This document shows, piece after piece, positions 25,448 through 33,590 of a DNA stretch of 64,000 nt. The DNA is from 13-2-20CM-68-14 sp046733295 (GTDB lineage: Bacteria > Actinomycetota > Thermoleophilia > Gaiellales > Gaiellaceae). Made by a program: the position numbers and the translations under genes. The DNA lies in assembly GCA_046733295.1 (NCBI GenBank), contig JBKPOY010000031.1:1-64000 (forward strand). Direction: 5' to 3'. Under the pieces are notes generated by a model. The model had not been told where the DNA came from, searched no databases, and saw nothing but the letters and a program-made list of their open reading frames with translations. The stretch's first letter is position 1. Every line of letters starts with the position of its first letter.

Positions 25448-26220
25448 GCAAGCTGCGGGCGAGGTGTCCCGACTGCAAGGCGTACACCGCGGTTGCGCTC
25501 GGCCCCAACTACGAGTGCCATGCGTGCGGACGCGAGTTCTTCGCGGGGCTCGTCCGCGTACCCAGGGCCTGGGGCGAGGGCGGCGAGACGATGGCGCAGG
25601 CGGCGCGCCTGCCGCTGCCCTATCCGGAGGCGGCGGTGGTCGAAGAGGACACGCTCGCGGAGCAGACGTTCGCCGTCGCGGCCGACCTGCCGGACCGACC
25701 GCTCGTCCTCGGCGGCTGTTGCTGCGCCCACGTCGGCGCCGTCGAGGCGCTCTCGGCACGGCATGGTCGGCTGGCGCTCGTCTGGTTCGATGCCCACGGC
25801 GACCTGAACACGCCAGAGACATCGCCCTCCGGAAACCTCTGGGGAATGCCGCTACGGATGGTGCTCGACTCCGGAGCCGTCGCCCCCGAGGACACCGTGC
25901 TCATCGGGGCGCGGAACCTCGATCCGCCGGAACGCGAATTCATCGCGGCGAGCGGCCTGCGCACCGGTGCCGAGTCCGTCGCCGGGGCGCTGGAGGGAAC
26001 GGAAGGCGTCTACGTCGCCTTCGACGCGGACTCGGCGGACCCGGCCGAACTCGACGTCTTCATGCCGGAGCCGGGCGGCCTTGCGCTCGGCGAGGTCGAG
26101 ACCATTCTCAGGGAGGTCACCGATCGGGCGCCCGTCCTCGGCCTCGGCTACTCGGGCCTGACCGCGGGCGACCGGAACGTCGAGCCGCTGGCCAGGCTGG
26201 CGTCGGCTCTAGGGTTGTAG
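25444..26220 (+). CDS. Arginase/ureohydrolase-fold protein with N-terminal zinc ribbon
   Basis: 258 residues. Residues 8-11 (CPDC) and 28-31 (CHAC) make a zinc ribbon, which normal arginases lack. The rest has the ureohydrolase layout: LVLGGCCCAHVGAVEAL, WFDAHGDLNTPETSPSG and FDADSADPAELDVF. DAHGD and DADSADP retain Mn-binding Asp and His residues, but the first motif, normally GGDHS, reads GGCCCAHVG, so one metal ligand is replaced. The substrate is uncertain; it could be an agmatinase or formiminoglutamase relative, or a non-catalytic form. It is co-translated with the HAD gene. Confidence 0.75.
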   Translation: MSKLRARCPDCKAYTAVALGPNYECHACGREFFAGLVRVPRAWGEGGETMAQAARLPLPYPEAAVVEEDTLAEQTFAVAADLPDRPLVLGGCCCAHVGAVEALSARHGRLALVWFDAHGDLNTPETSPSGNLWGMPLRMVLDSGAVAPEDTVLIGARNLDPPEREFIAASGLRTGAESVAGALEGTEGVYVAFDADSADPAELDVFMPEPGGLALGEVETILREVTDRAPVLGLGYSGLTAGDRNVEPLARLASALGL

Positions 26221-26272
26221 AGGCCGGCGCGGCTACCGCGGCGCGGGTAACCGTCCACGCCATGCGCCCGTC

Positions 26273-26278
26273 TAAACT
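26273..26278 (+). promoter_or_regulatory. TANNNT box before accD
   Basis: TAAACT ends 9 nt before the accD ATG at 26288, with no ribosome-binding site between. No convincing -35 is seen. Confidence 0.45.
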
Positions 26279-26287
26279 CACGCGCTG

Positions 26288-27136
26288 ATGGCGTCCCGGA
26301 TCGATGTCTCGATCGAGCACAAGCATGCGCCGCCGCCGGAGTCCGACGGCAAGCGGCACCCGAACACGTGCCCTGCGTGCGGCTCGCACTACCGGGACGA
26401 CGAGCTCGAGCAGCACCTGAACGTCTGCCCTCACTGCGGCCACCACTTCCCGATGCAGGCCCGGGCGCGGATTCGGCAGCTGGCCGACGAGGGCAGCTTC
26501 TCGGAGGAGGCCGCCGACCTCCGCTCCGACGACCCGCTCGGCTTCTTCGATCTGCGGCCGTACACCGAGCGCCTCGCCGAGGCCGAGGTCTCGACCGGGC
26601 TGGGGGAGGCGATGGTGATCGGCCACGGGGCGCTCGACGGAAGCCCGATGGAGCTCGCGGTCATGGACTTCTCGTTCATGGGCGGCTCGATGGGCCGGAT
26701 CGTCGGAGAGAAGTTCGCGCGCGCGTGCGAGAGCGCTGCCGAGCGACAGGTACCGCTGGTCTCGGTCACCGCCTCGGGCGGGGCGCGGATGCAGGAGGGG
26801 ATCCTGTCCCTGATGCAACTTCCCAAGACGGTCTGCGCGGTCGAGGACCTGCATGACGCCGGCGGCGCGCTCATCAGCGTGATGGCCCATCCGACCACGG
26901 CCGGGGTGCTGGCCAGCTTTGCCAGCCTCGGCGACGTGATCGTGGCGGAGCCGGGAGCTTTGCTCTCGTTCACAGGCCCGCGGGTCGTGCAGCAGACGAC
27001 GCGCGAGAAGCTGCCGGACGACTTCGGTCTCGCCGAGTCCAACTACCGCTTCGGACACCTGGACGGGATCGTGCCCCGTCCGGAGCTGAAGCCCTACCTC
27101 GCCCGCCTGGTGCGGCTGTTCGCCAATGGCCGGTGA
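26288..27136 (+). CDS. accD: Acetyl-CoA carboxylase carboxyltransferase subunit beta
   Basis: 282 residues. The N-terminal zinc finger is C28-C31-C47-C50 (CPAC and CPHC). A crotonase-like carboxyltransferase core follows, with MDFSFMGGSMGRIVGEKFARA, SVTASGGARMQEGILSLMQ and LSFTGPRVVQQTTREKLP. This separate AccD differs from the fused carboxylases of most Actinobacteria and fits a deeper branch. It overlaps accA by 11 bp. The biotin carrier and carboxylase genes (accB, accC) are not in the window. Confidence 0.95.
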   Translation: MASRIDVSIEHKHAPPPESDGKRHPNTCPACGSHYRDDELEQHLNVCPHCGHHFPMQARARIRQLADEGSFSEEAADLRSDDPLGFFDLRPYTERLAEAEVSTGLGEAMVIGHGALDGSPMELAVMDFSFMGGSMGRIVGEKFARACESAAERQVPLVSVTASGGARMQEGILSLMQLPKTVCAVEDLHDAGGALISVMAHPTTAGVLASFASLGDVIVAEPGALLSFTGPRVVQQTTREKLPDDFGLAESNYRFGHLDGIVPRPELKPYLARLVRLFANGR

Positions 27137-28073
27137 GGCCGAGCTTCAGCTCCGCGACCGGCTGGGCCGGTTGCGGGGACTGCCGCTCCTCCGCGGCGCG
27201 CGGCTGTCAGGCGAGCTGGCCCGGCTCCAGCGCCAGCTCGACCGGATCGTCTCCGAGCCGAGCGACGAGGAGATCTGGCGCTCCGTCGAGCTGGCCCGCC
27301 ACCCCGACCGGCCCTACACGCTCGACTACGTGGAACGCATGCTCGACGACTTCGTCGAGCTCCACGGCGACCGTGGGCGGGCCGACGACGAGGCGCTTGT
27401 GGCGGGGCTGGGGAGCTTCGACGGCCGGACCGTCGCGCTGGTCGGTCATCAGAAGGGGCGTGACATCCAGGAGCGGACGCGCCGCAACTTCGGCATGGCG
27501 TACCCGGAGGGCTACCGCAAGGCGATGCGGACGATGGAGCTCGCCGACCGGCACGGCTTTCCGTTGTTCACGCTGGTCGACACGCCGGGTGCGTATCCCG
27601 GCGTGGCCGCCGAGCAGCACGGCCAGGGTGGGATGATCGCCCGCTCCCAGGCGCTGCTGTCTCGCCTGAAGACGCCGGTCGTCTCCTGCATCATCGGCGA
27701 GGGCGGCTCCGGCGGCGCGATTGCGATCGCGCTCGCCGATCGGGTGCTGATGCAGCAGAACGCGATCTACTCGGTGATCTCGCCCGAGGGCTGCGCGGCG
27801 ATTCTCTGGCGGGACGCGGGCGAGGCCCAGAAGGCGGCCGCGGCGTTCAAGCCCGACGCCATCCACTGCCTCGAGCTCGGCGTGATCGACGCGATCGTGC
27901 CCGAGCCGCCCGACGGGGCTCACACAGACCCCGACGCCGCGGCACGGCTCCTCAAGGATTCGCTCGCCGAGGCTCTCGACGAACTCGGATCGATCGCGGG
28001 CGACGAGCTCCGCCGTCAGCGCCGGGCGCGGTTCCGGGCGATCGGGACGTTCGAATCTGTGAAAACGCCGTAA
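27126..28073 (+). CDS. accA: Acetyl-CoA carboxylase carboxyltransferase subunit alpha
   Basis: 315 residues. With AccD it transfers carboxyl from biotin to acetyl-CoA to give malonyl-CoA. It has the N-terminal helical RQLDRIVSEPSDEEIWRSVE, then GHQKGRDIQERTRRNFGMA, TLVDTPGAYPGVAAEQHGQG, IGEGGSGGAIAIALADRVLM and SVISPEGCAAILWRD, a full AccA series. The ATG lies inside the accD end, so the two subunits are coupled and made 1:1. Confidence 0.95.
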   Translation: MAGEAELQLRDRLGRLRGLPLLRGARLSGELARLQRQLDRIVSEPSDEEIWRSVELARHPDRPYTLDYVERMLDDFVELHGDRGRADDEALVAGLGSFDGRTVALVGHQKGRDIQERTRRNFGMAYPEGYRKAMRTMELADRHGFPLFTLVDTPGAYPGVAAEQHGQGGMIARSQALLSRLKTPVVSCIIGEGGSGGAIAIALADRVLMQQNAIYSVISPEGCAAILWRDAGEAQKAAAAFKPDAIHCLELGVIDAIVPEPPDGAHTDPDAAARLLKDSLAEALDELGSIAGDELRRQRRARFRAIGTFESVKTP

Positions 28074-28100
28074 ATCCACAGAATCCACAACGTTATCCCC
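28071..28100. promoter_or_regulatory. DnaA-box-like cluster after accA
   Basis: AAATCCACA (28072-28080), GAATCCACA (28081-28089) and TTATCCCC (28093-28100) lie in direct orientation within 30 bp. The first is identical to one site in the candidate oriC. It sits in the 158-bp accA-ligD gap, which also has a TTTGCC-n12-GGCAAA inverted repeat further on. It may bind DnaA; function unproven. Confidence 0.4.
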
Positions 28101-28218
28101 GTTTCGATCACAGGGCGTGGATCCAGGAAACAAGCGTGTTTGCGGGTATCAATCCTACTTGCAACACAGATTTGCCTCGTGTCAATGTGGCAAACGTCTC
28201 CTGAGCTCCCCGGACGGG

Positions 28219-28224
28219 TAGCGT
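28219..28224 (+). promoter_or_regulatory. TANNNT box before ligD
   Basis: TAGCGT ends 7 nt before the ligD GTG (28232). No ribosome-binding site is present. Confidence 0.4.
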
Positions 28225-28231
28225 CCGCCCC

Positions 28232-30565
28232 GTGAGCCCCGAAAAGCTCAAGGAATATCGTCGCAAGCGCGACCCGAAGCAGACGTCCGAGCCCTTCGGC
28301 GGGCGGCGAAGGAAAGCGACGGGCCCGATCTTCGTCGTCCAGCGGCACGACGCGCGGCGCCTCCACTACGACTTCCGCCTGGAGCGCGACGGCGCCCTCG
28401 CGAGCTGGGCCGTGCCGAAGGGCGTTCCGCTCGAGCCCGGCCAGAGGGCGCTCGCCGTCCACGTCGAGGACCATCCGCTGGACTACGCGACCTTCGAGGG
28501 CGAGATCCCGAAGGGCCAGTACGGAGCCGGAACCGTGGAGATCTGGGACAGCGGCACGTACGAGCTCGTCGAGGAGAAGAAGGACGGCGGCCTGACCGTC
28601 CGGCTCAGTGGCAAGCGGCTCGACGGGACCTGGACGCTCGTCCCGGCGCACCTCGACGGCGATCCGAAGAACTGGCTCCTGCTCAGGAAGCGCGACGACG
28701 TCGCCAACGCCCCGCGGCTGCGGGTCGACTACAAGCCGATGCTCGCGACCCTCACGGAGGAGATACCGCGGGCAAGCGGTTGGATCTTCGAGGTCAAGTG
28801 GGACGGATTCCGGGCGATCACGCGGGTGTCCGCCGGCGAAGCGACACTGAAGAGCCGGAACGGCAACGACCTTACGGGCCGCTTCCCCGGCGTCGCCAAG
28901 GAGGTTGCGAAGGCCGTGAAGACGCCGGACTGCGTCCTCGACGGCGAGGTGTGCGCCCTCGCTGAGGACGGACGCGCCACGTTTTCGGCCATGCAGCAGG
29001 GAAAAGCCGGCACGCACTACATCTACGTCGCCTTCGACCTCCTCGAGCTCGATGGCGAGCCCCTCGTCGAGCTGCCGCTCGCGGAGCGCCGGCGGCGCCT
29101 CGAGGCTTTGCTCGATCGCCGGAACCGGACCGTGCAGCTGTCGGAAGCGTTCGAGGACGGGAAAGCGCTCTTCCGCGCGGCCGAGGAACAGCGCTTCGAG
29201 GGCATCATCGCCAAGCGCGCCGACTCGGCGTACGCCAGCGGAAGGCGCACCGGCGACTGGCTGAAGATCAAGACGAAGGATCGTCAGGAGTTCATCGTCG
29301 CCGGGTACACGAAGGGGCAGGGCCGCCGGTCTGCCACGCTCGGCTCGTTGGTTCTCGCCGTCCGCCGCGGCGGCGAGCTCGTCTATGCGGGCAACGTCGG
29401 CACGGGCTTCACCGAGAGAGAGATCAGGCGGCTGCTCGACAGGCTGAAGCCACTCGAGCGCGGCGGTCCGCCGTTCCGCGTCGTGCCGAAGATGCCGAAG
29501 GTCCGCAAGGGCGACGTCGTCTGGGTCGAGCCGCGGCTCGTCGTCGAGGTCGAGTTCGTCGAATGGACGCATGACGGCCGCCTGCGGGCGCCCTCCTATC
29601 AGGGGATCCGGGAGGACAAGTCGCCCGAGGACGTCCGGCGCGAGGAGCCGCTCGAGACGGAGGTCCGAAAGGGAAAGCGCGTGCTTCGCCTCAGCAACCT
29701 CGACAAGGTCTTCTGGTCCGACGAGGGGATCACGAAAGGCGACCTGCTCGCTTACTACCGCGCGGTCGCGCCGGTGCTCGTTCCGCATCTGAAAGACCGG
29801 CCGTTCACGATGCGCCGCTATCCCGACGGCGCGTACGGCAAGGCGTTCTTCCAGAAGGACGCCCCGAAAGGGATGCCGGAGTGGATCCCGACCGCCCGCA
29901 TCCAGGTCACCACGCGCGACCGCCCGCGTCAGCGGCGCTGGATCCGCGCACCCCTCGTGAACGACGAGCTCGCCCTGCTCTGGATGGTGAACATGGGCTG
30001 CATCGACATGAACGCGTGGTACTCCCGGGTCGACAAGCTCGACCGTCCGGACTTCGTCCTCTTCGACCTCGACCCGTCTCCGGACGTCGGTTTCGAGGAG
30101 ACACTCGAGGTCACGCTGCTCGTCAAGCAGGCGCTCGACGCCCTCGGGCTGGTGTCGTTCGCGAAGACCTCGAGCGCCGAGGGGATGCACGTCCTCGTCC
30201 CGGTCGAGCGGCGCCATTCGTACGACGAGACCCGACGGTTCTCGGAAATCGTCGCCGGGGCGATCGCGCGTTCGTATCCGAAGCTCGCCACAACCCAATG
30301 GGCCAAGTCGAAGCGGCGCGGGGTGCTCATCGACGCGAACCAGAACGGCGAGGGGAAGACGATTGCCTCGGCGTACTCGGTGCGGCCGCGACCGGGCGCG
30401 CCGGTCTCGACGCCCCTTCGCTGGGAGGAGGTCACGCCGGGGCTCGACCCGCGCGAGTTCACGATCGACGCCGTCCGTGAGCGGCTCGAGCGCCACGGCG
30501 ACCTCTTCGAGGGCGTGCTGACGACGAAGCAGCGCCTCAACGATGCGCTGAAGGCGCTGTCCTAA
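28232..30565 (+). CDS. ligD: ATP-dependent DNA ligase D (LigD), phosphoesterase-ligase-polymerase
   Basis: 777 residues in the order PE-LIG-POL. The 3'-phosphoesterase (about 1-170) has FVVQRHDARRLHYDFRLERDG and HVEDHPLDYATFEGEIP. The ligase (about 175-470) has the adenylated lysine in FEVKWDGFRAI and LDGEVCAL, EGIIAKR, DWLKIK. The primase-polymerase (about 480-777) shows LSNLDKVFWSDEG, RRYPDGAYGKAFFQKDAP, and FVLFDLDPSPDVGFEE with the metal-binding aspartates. LigD seals double-strand breaks in NHEJ with Ku. No ku gene is in the window. GTG start. Confidence 0.95.
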   Translation: MSPEKLKEYRRKRDPKQTSEPFGGRRRKATGPIFVVQRHDARRLHYDFRLERDGALASWAVPKGVPLEPGQRALAVHVEDHPLDYATFEGEIPKGQYGAGTVEIWDSGTYELVEEKKDGGLTVRLSGKRLDGTWTLVPAHLDGDPKNWLLLRKRDDVANAPRLRVDYKPMLATLTEEIPRASGWIFEVKWDGFRAITRVSAGEATLKSRNGNDLTGRFPGVAKEVAKAVKTPDCVLDGEVCALAEDGRATFSAMQQGKAGTHYIYVAFDLLELDGEPLVELPLAERRRRLEALLDRRNRTVQLSEAFEDGKALFRAAEEQRFEGIIAKRADSAYASGRRTGDWLKIKTKDRQEFIVAGYTKGQGRRSATLGSLVLAVRRGGELVYAGNVGTGFTEREIRRLLDRLKPLERGGPPFRVVPKMPKVRKGDVVWVEPRLVVEVEFVEWTHDGRLRAPSYQGIREDKSPEDVRREEPLETEVRKGKRVLRLSNLDKVFWSDEGITKGDLLAYYRAVAPVLVPHLKDRPFTMRRYPDGAYGKAFFQKDAPKGMPEWIPTARIQVTTRDRPRQRRWIRAPLVNDELALLWMVNMGCIDMNAWYSRVDKLDRPDFVLFDLDPSPDVGFEETLEVTLLVKQALDALGLVSFAKTSSAEGMHVLVPVERRHSYDETRRFSEIVAGAIARSYPKLATTQWAKSKRRGVLIDANQNGEGKTIASAYSVRPRPGAPVSTPLRWEEVTPGLDPREFTIDAVRERLERHGDLFEGVLTTKQRLNDALKALS

Positions 30566-30609
30566 CTGGACAACTAGACAAGCGCCGACGGTGCGGCGAC
30601 GATTTCTGC

Positions 30610-31125
30610 GTGCGTTGGGTGTCGCTTGGTGTTCTCGCCCTCGCCGCGACGGCGTGCGGCTCGGACCAGCGGTCCGCCGCAGCGGGTTCGGCGGACGCGG
30701 GCCGTTGCGCTCGCGCCACGCCGGCGACTGCTTACGCGATCTGCGGCAAAGGGCCGACCGGCGGCCGCGGCCCGTCCACGATCGAGCGCGACGGGAGCGT
30801 TGTCGCGAGACCGATCGAGGACGTCGGCCGGTGGTCGAACGTCTTCCTCTCGCCCGACGGCGAGACGCTCCTCGCCCAGTGGTCCGGCGCCTGTGAGATT
30901 CCTACTGCGTACTTCGTCCCGACGAACGGGGGCAGACCCCGCGCGCTGACGGATTACTCGAAGGGCAGCGCCATCTCGATCGCGGTCGGGTGGCAGGGAT
31001 CGAAGGCGCGCGTGCGCCTACCCGTCGGCGAGGGTTCGGCGCGCAAACCCGGCATCTACGTCGTCGATCCGGCGACGATGGCAAAGACGCTCGTTCGCCG
31101 CTTGCCGGTTGCGTACGGCTGCTAG
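30610..31125 (+). CDS. Putative lipoprotein of unknown function
   Basis: 171 residues. A short signal peptide ends in the lipobox LAATACGSD, so Cys16 should be lipidated. The rest is beta-rich, with FLSPDGETLLAQWSG resembling a single WD40 or TolB-like blade and a second weak one near GIYVVDPATM. Paired cysteines (CARATPATAYAIC) may form a disulphide. No relatives come to mind. A GTG start at 30610 is required for the signal peptide. It ends convergently with the acetyltransferase gene (4-bp overlap). Confidence 0.65.
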   Translation: MRWVSLGVLALAATACGSDQRSAAAGSADAGRCARATPATAYAICGKGPTGGRGPSTIERDGSVVARPIEDVGRWSNVFLSPDGETLLAQWSGACEIPTAYFVPTNGGRPRALTDYSKGSAISIAVGWQGSKARVRLPVGEGSARKPGIYVVDPATMAKTLVRRLPVAYGC

Positions 31126-31883
31126 GCCCGCTTCTTCAGAAACCGCCCGTAGCGCCCGATCGTGTCGAAGCCCAGCCGCTCGTAGAGCTTGTGCGGCCAG
31201 TCGTCGGCATCCGCGACCAGAAAGACGAGGTCGGCGCCTGCCGCCTCCTCGGCGGCACGGAGGACGAGCGCCCGCGCGAGACCGCGCCCACGGAACGCCG
31301 GCAGCGTGGCGACGTTCTCGACCTGGGCGACGCCGTTCTCGGCGTAGAGCTCGCAGTGGGCAACGAGTCGACCGTCGGCCTCGGCTGCGAAGAAGCGAGC
31401 CGGGATCGCCCGGGCGATCAGGCGCCTGTGGCCGAGGATCTGCTGGACGAGTCTCTCGTCCTTGCCGTGCGGCTCGTGGCGGATCGCCTCGGCCCAAAGC
31501 GGCCGCAGCGTCGGCTCGTCGACTTCTCGCACCTCGGCCTGCCCCGGGCGATCCGGTTCGCGCCGCCGCATCATCAGGACGAAACGCTCGGGTGACCAGC
31601 CTAGCCTCACGAACCCCGGTTCGAGCCGCGCGAGCGACGCCTCGTCGCGGACGTTGACCCGCCGGTGGCCGATCCCGGCTGCTGCCTGGACTCGCTCGGC
31701 CTCCCCCGCGAGCTCGTCGGCGGACGCCGCGCCGGCCTGATCGCCGCGCAGGAAGTTGAGGTCGTGGACGCGGTTCAGCCGCTCGTGGACGAGGACGGGC
31801 CCGTACGGCGTCGGTACGAGCCGCTCGGCCGTCCGGTCGTCGAGCGCGTCCATGAGCCTGAATGCGCGCCCGTATTCATCCAT
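31122..31883 (-). CDS. GNAT-family N-acetyltransferase
   Basis: 253 residues. The C-terminal half is a GNAT domain: AHCELYAENGVAQVENVATLPAFRGRGLARALVLRA includes the acetyl-CoA loop FRGRGLA, followed by LYERLGFDTIGRYGRFLKK. The N-terminal half is a diverged partial repeat of the fold, so it resembles double-GNAT proteins. The substrate cannot be read. Its start overlaps the NDH-2 gene by 8 bp. Confidence 0.8.
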   Translation of the reverse strand: MDEYGRAFRLMDALDDRTAERLVPTPYGPVLVHERLNRVHDLNFLRGDQAGAASADELAGEAERVQAAAGIGHRRVNVRDEASLARLEPGFVRLGWSPERFVLMMRRREPDRPGQAEVREVDEPTLRPLWAEAIRHEPHGKDERLVQQILGHRRLIARAIPARFFAAEADGRLVAHCELYAENGVAQVENVATLPAFRGRGLARALVLRAAEEAAGADLVFLVADADDWPHKLYERLGFDTIGRYGRFLKKRA

Positions 31884-33135
31884 CGCTCAGGGGGCGCGGG
31901 TGGCCGAGCATGCCCAGCTCGGCAATGTCGCGGCGGAAGAGGAGCGCGACCGTCCAGTCGGTGACGACACGGAGCTTCCGCGAGAGCGTCGGCAGCTGGT
32001 AGAGATGGTATGTCCGCGTGATCCACCAGCCGAGGAAGCCGCGGAATTTGAGACCCATCACCTCGGCGATGCCCTTGTGACGGCCGAGCGTCGCGACCTG
32101 GCCGAGCATGCGGTAACGGTACGGCTTCGGCTCGCCCTTCAGGTTCTTTGCGAGCCGCCGCGCCTGGCGAAGCGCGTGCTGGGACGTGGGCGGATCGGGC
32201 TTTCCCGGCGTCGCCAGATTGGGCACGCGGGCCGAGTCGCCGAGCGCCCACACATGAGGCATGCCTTCGACCCGAAGTGTCTCGTCCACGCGGATTCGAC
32301 CGCGTTCGTCCAACGGCAGCCCGAATTCGGCGACCAGCGGGTTCGGTCGTGCCCCGGTCGTCCAGACGACCGTGCTCGTCACGATCCTGTCGCCGTCGGA
32401 AAGCTGGGCCGCGTGCGGCTCGAGAGCCTCGAGCGTGGTTCCGACGCGGATGTCGACGCCGCGACGTTCGAGCTGCTGCGCCGCGTACTCGCCGAGGCGC
32501 ATCGGGATCTCGGGAAGGATCTTCGGCGCCGCGTCGACGAGGAGCCAGTGTTGCGCCGTGCCTTGCAGGGACGGGTAGTAGCGAAGAGCGTCCCGGGCAA
32601 GGTCGGAAAGCTCGGCCAGAGCCTCGACTCCCGCGTAGCCGGCTCCAACGAACACGAAGGTCAGCTCGCGGCGGCGGTGCCTCTCCGTGGGGGCCGCGGC
32701 TGCAGCCTCGAGCCGTCTCAGGACGTGGTTCCGCAGGGCGATCGCGTCCGCGAGGTCCTTGAAGCCCATCGCGTGCTCCGCGAGGCCGGGAATGGGCAGG
32801 GTGCGGGGAATCGCTCCGAGGGCAACGACGAGATTTCGGTACGTCAGGTTGACGAGGCCTTGTTCGGTCTCGACCTGGACGCGCTGGCGCTCGCCGTCGT
32901 GCGCGAGCGCTCGCCCGAGGACGAGGTCGGCGTGCGGGCACATCATCCGAAGCGGCACGACGACGTGCCGAGGCTCGAGCGTGCCGGAGGCGGCCTCCGG
33001 GAGCATCGACGCAAAGAGCATGAAGTTCTCGGGGCTCACGATCGTCGCGCCGTTCTTCCGGAGCAGGCGCGCGACGGTGCTTCCGGCGAAGCCGCCGCCG
33101 AGGATGAGGGTCCCGCCGCGCGACTCCCGGTCCAT
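31876..33135 (-). CDS. ndh: Type II NADH dehydrogenase (NDH-2 family FAD oxidoreductase)
   Basis: 419 residues. The FAD-binding GGTLILGGGFAGSTVARLL near the N-terminus, the NAD-binding TFVFVGAGYAGVEALAEL around residue 165, and the second FAD motif HVWALGDSARVPN identify a pyridine-nucleotide oxidoreductase of the NDH-2 class. The C-terminal 60 residues hold an amphipathic, aromatic segment (FLGWWITRTYHLYQLP) for membrane attachment. It would pass electrons from NADH to quinone without proton pumping. It is divergent from the LOG-like gene, 20 bp away. Confidence 0.88.
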   Translation of the reverse strand: MDRESRGGTLILGGGFAGSTVARLLRKNGATIVSPENFMLFASMLPEAASGTLEPRHVVVPLRMMCPHADLVLGRALAHDGERQRVQVETEQGLVNLTYRNLVVALGAIPRTLPIPGLAEHAMGFKDLADAIALRNHVLRRLEAAAAAPTERHRRRELTFVFVGAGYAGVEALAELSDLARDALRYYPSLQGTAQHWLLVDAAPKILPEIPMRLGEYAAQQLERRGVDIRVGTTLEALEPHAAQLSDGDRIVTSTVVWTTGARPNPLVAEFGLPLDERGRIRVDETLRVEGMPHVWALGDSARVPNLATPGKPDPPTSQHALRQARRLAKNLKGEPKPYRYRMLGQVATLGRHKGIAEVMGLKFRGFLGWWITRTYHLYQLPTLSRKLRVVTDWTVALLFRRDIAELGMLGHPRPLSDG

Positions 33136-33142
33136 CGTCGCC

Positions 33143-33148
33143 TAGCAT
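33143..33148 (+). promoter_or_regulatory. TANNNT box before the LOG-like gene
   Basis: TAGCAT ends 7 nt before the GTG at 33156 in a 20-bp divergent gap. No ribosome-binding site. Confidence 0.4.
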
Positions 33149-33155
33149 CGCAGCC

Positions 33156-33590
33156 GTGGCGGTGCAGGTCGCGGTCATCGGCAGCGGCTCCGAGCACGAA
33201 GGGCGGGCGGAGGAGCTCGGTCGCCTGCTGGCCGAGCGCGGTTGCACCGTCGTCACCGGCGGATTGGGCGAGGTGATGGCCGCCGCGGCCCGAGGCGCCA
33301 AGGCGGCCGGAGGCACCACGATCGGGATCCTGCCCGGGGAGCGCAGGGACGACGCGAACGAATGGATCGACCACGTCGTCGTCACGGGAATCGGCCACGC
33401 TCGGAATCTCGCCGTCGTCGCGTCCGGAGATGCCGTGATCGCGGTCGGCGGGAGTTGGGGAACGCTGGCCGAGGTTGGCTTTGCCCTGCGGCTCGGGCGC
33501 CCCGTGATCATTCTCGAGCCCGGCCTCACCGTCGAAGGTGTACCCCGTGCCACATCCGCGCTCGAGGCGGTCGCTCTGGCGCTTGGCTAG
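33156..33590 (+). CDS. LOG/SLOG-family protein (TIGR00725-like)
   Basis: 144 residues with a Rossmann-like SLOG fold: VQVAVIGSGSEHEG at the N-terminus, VVTGGLGEVMAAAARGAKAAGG and AVGGSWGTLAEVGFALRLGRPVIIL. The GGxGxxxE-type nucleotide loop relates it to lysine-decarboxylase-like proteins and TIGR00725. Its ligand is probably a nucleotide derivative, unproven. It ends convergently with the sigma factor gene (4-bp overlap). Confidence 0.78.
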   Translation: MAVQVAVIGSGSEHEGRAEELGRLLAERGCTVVTGGLGEVMAAAARGAKAAGGTTIGILPGERRDDANEWIDHVVVTGIGHARNLAVVASGDAVIAVGGSWGTLAEVGFALRLGRPVIILEPGLTVEGVPRATSALEAVALALG

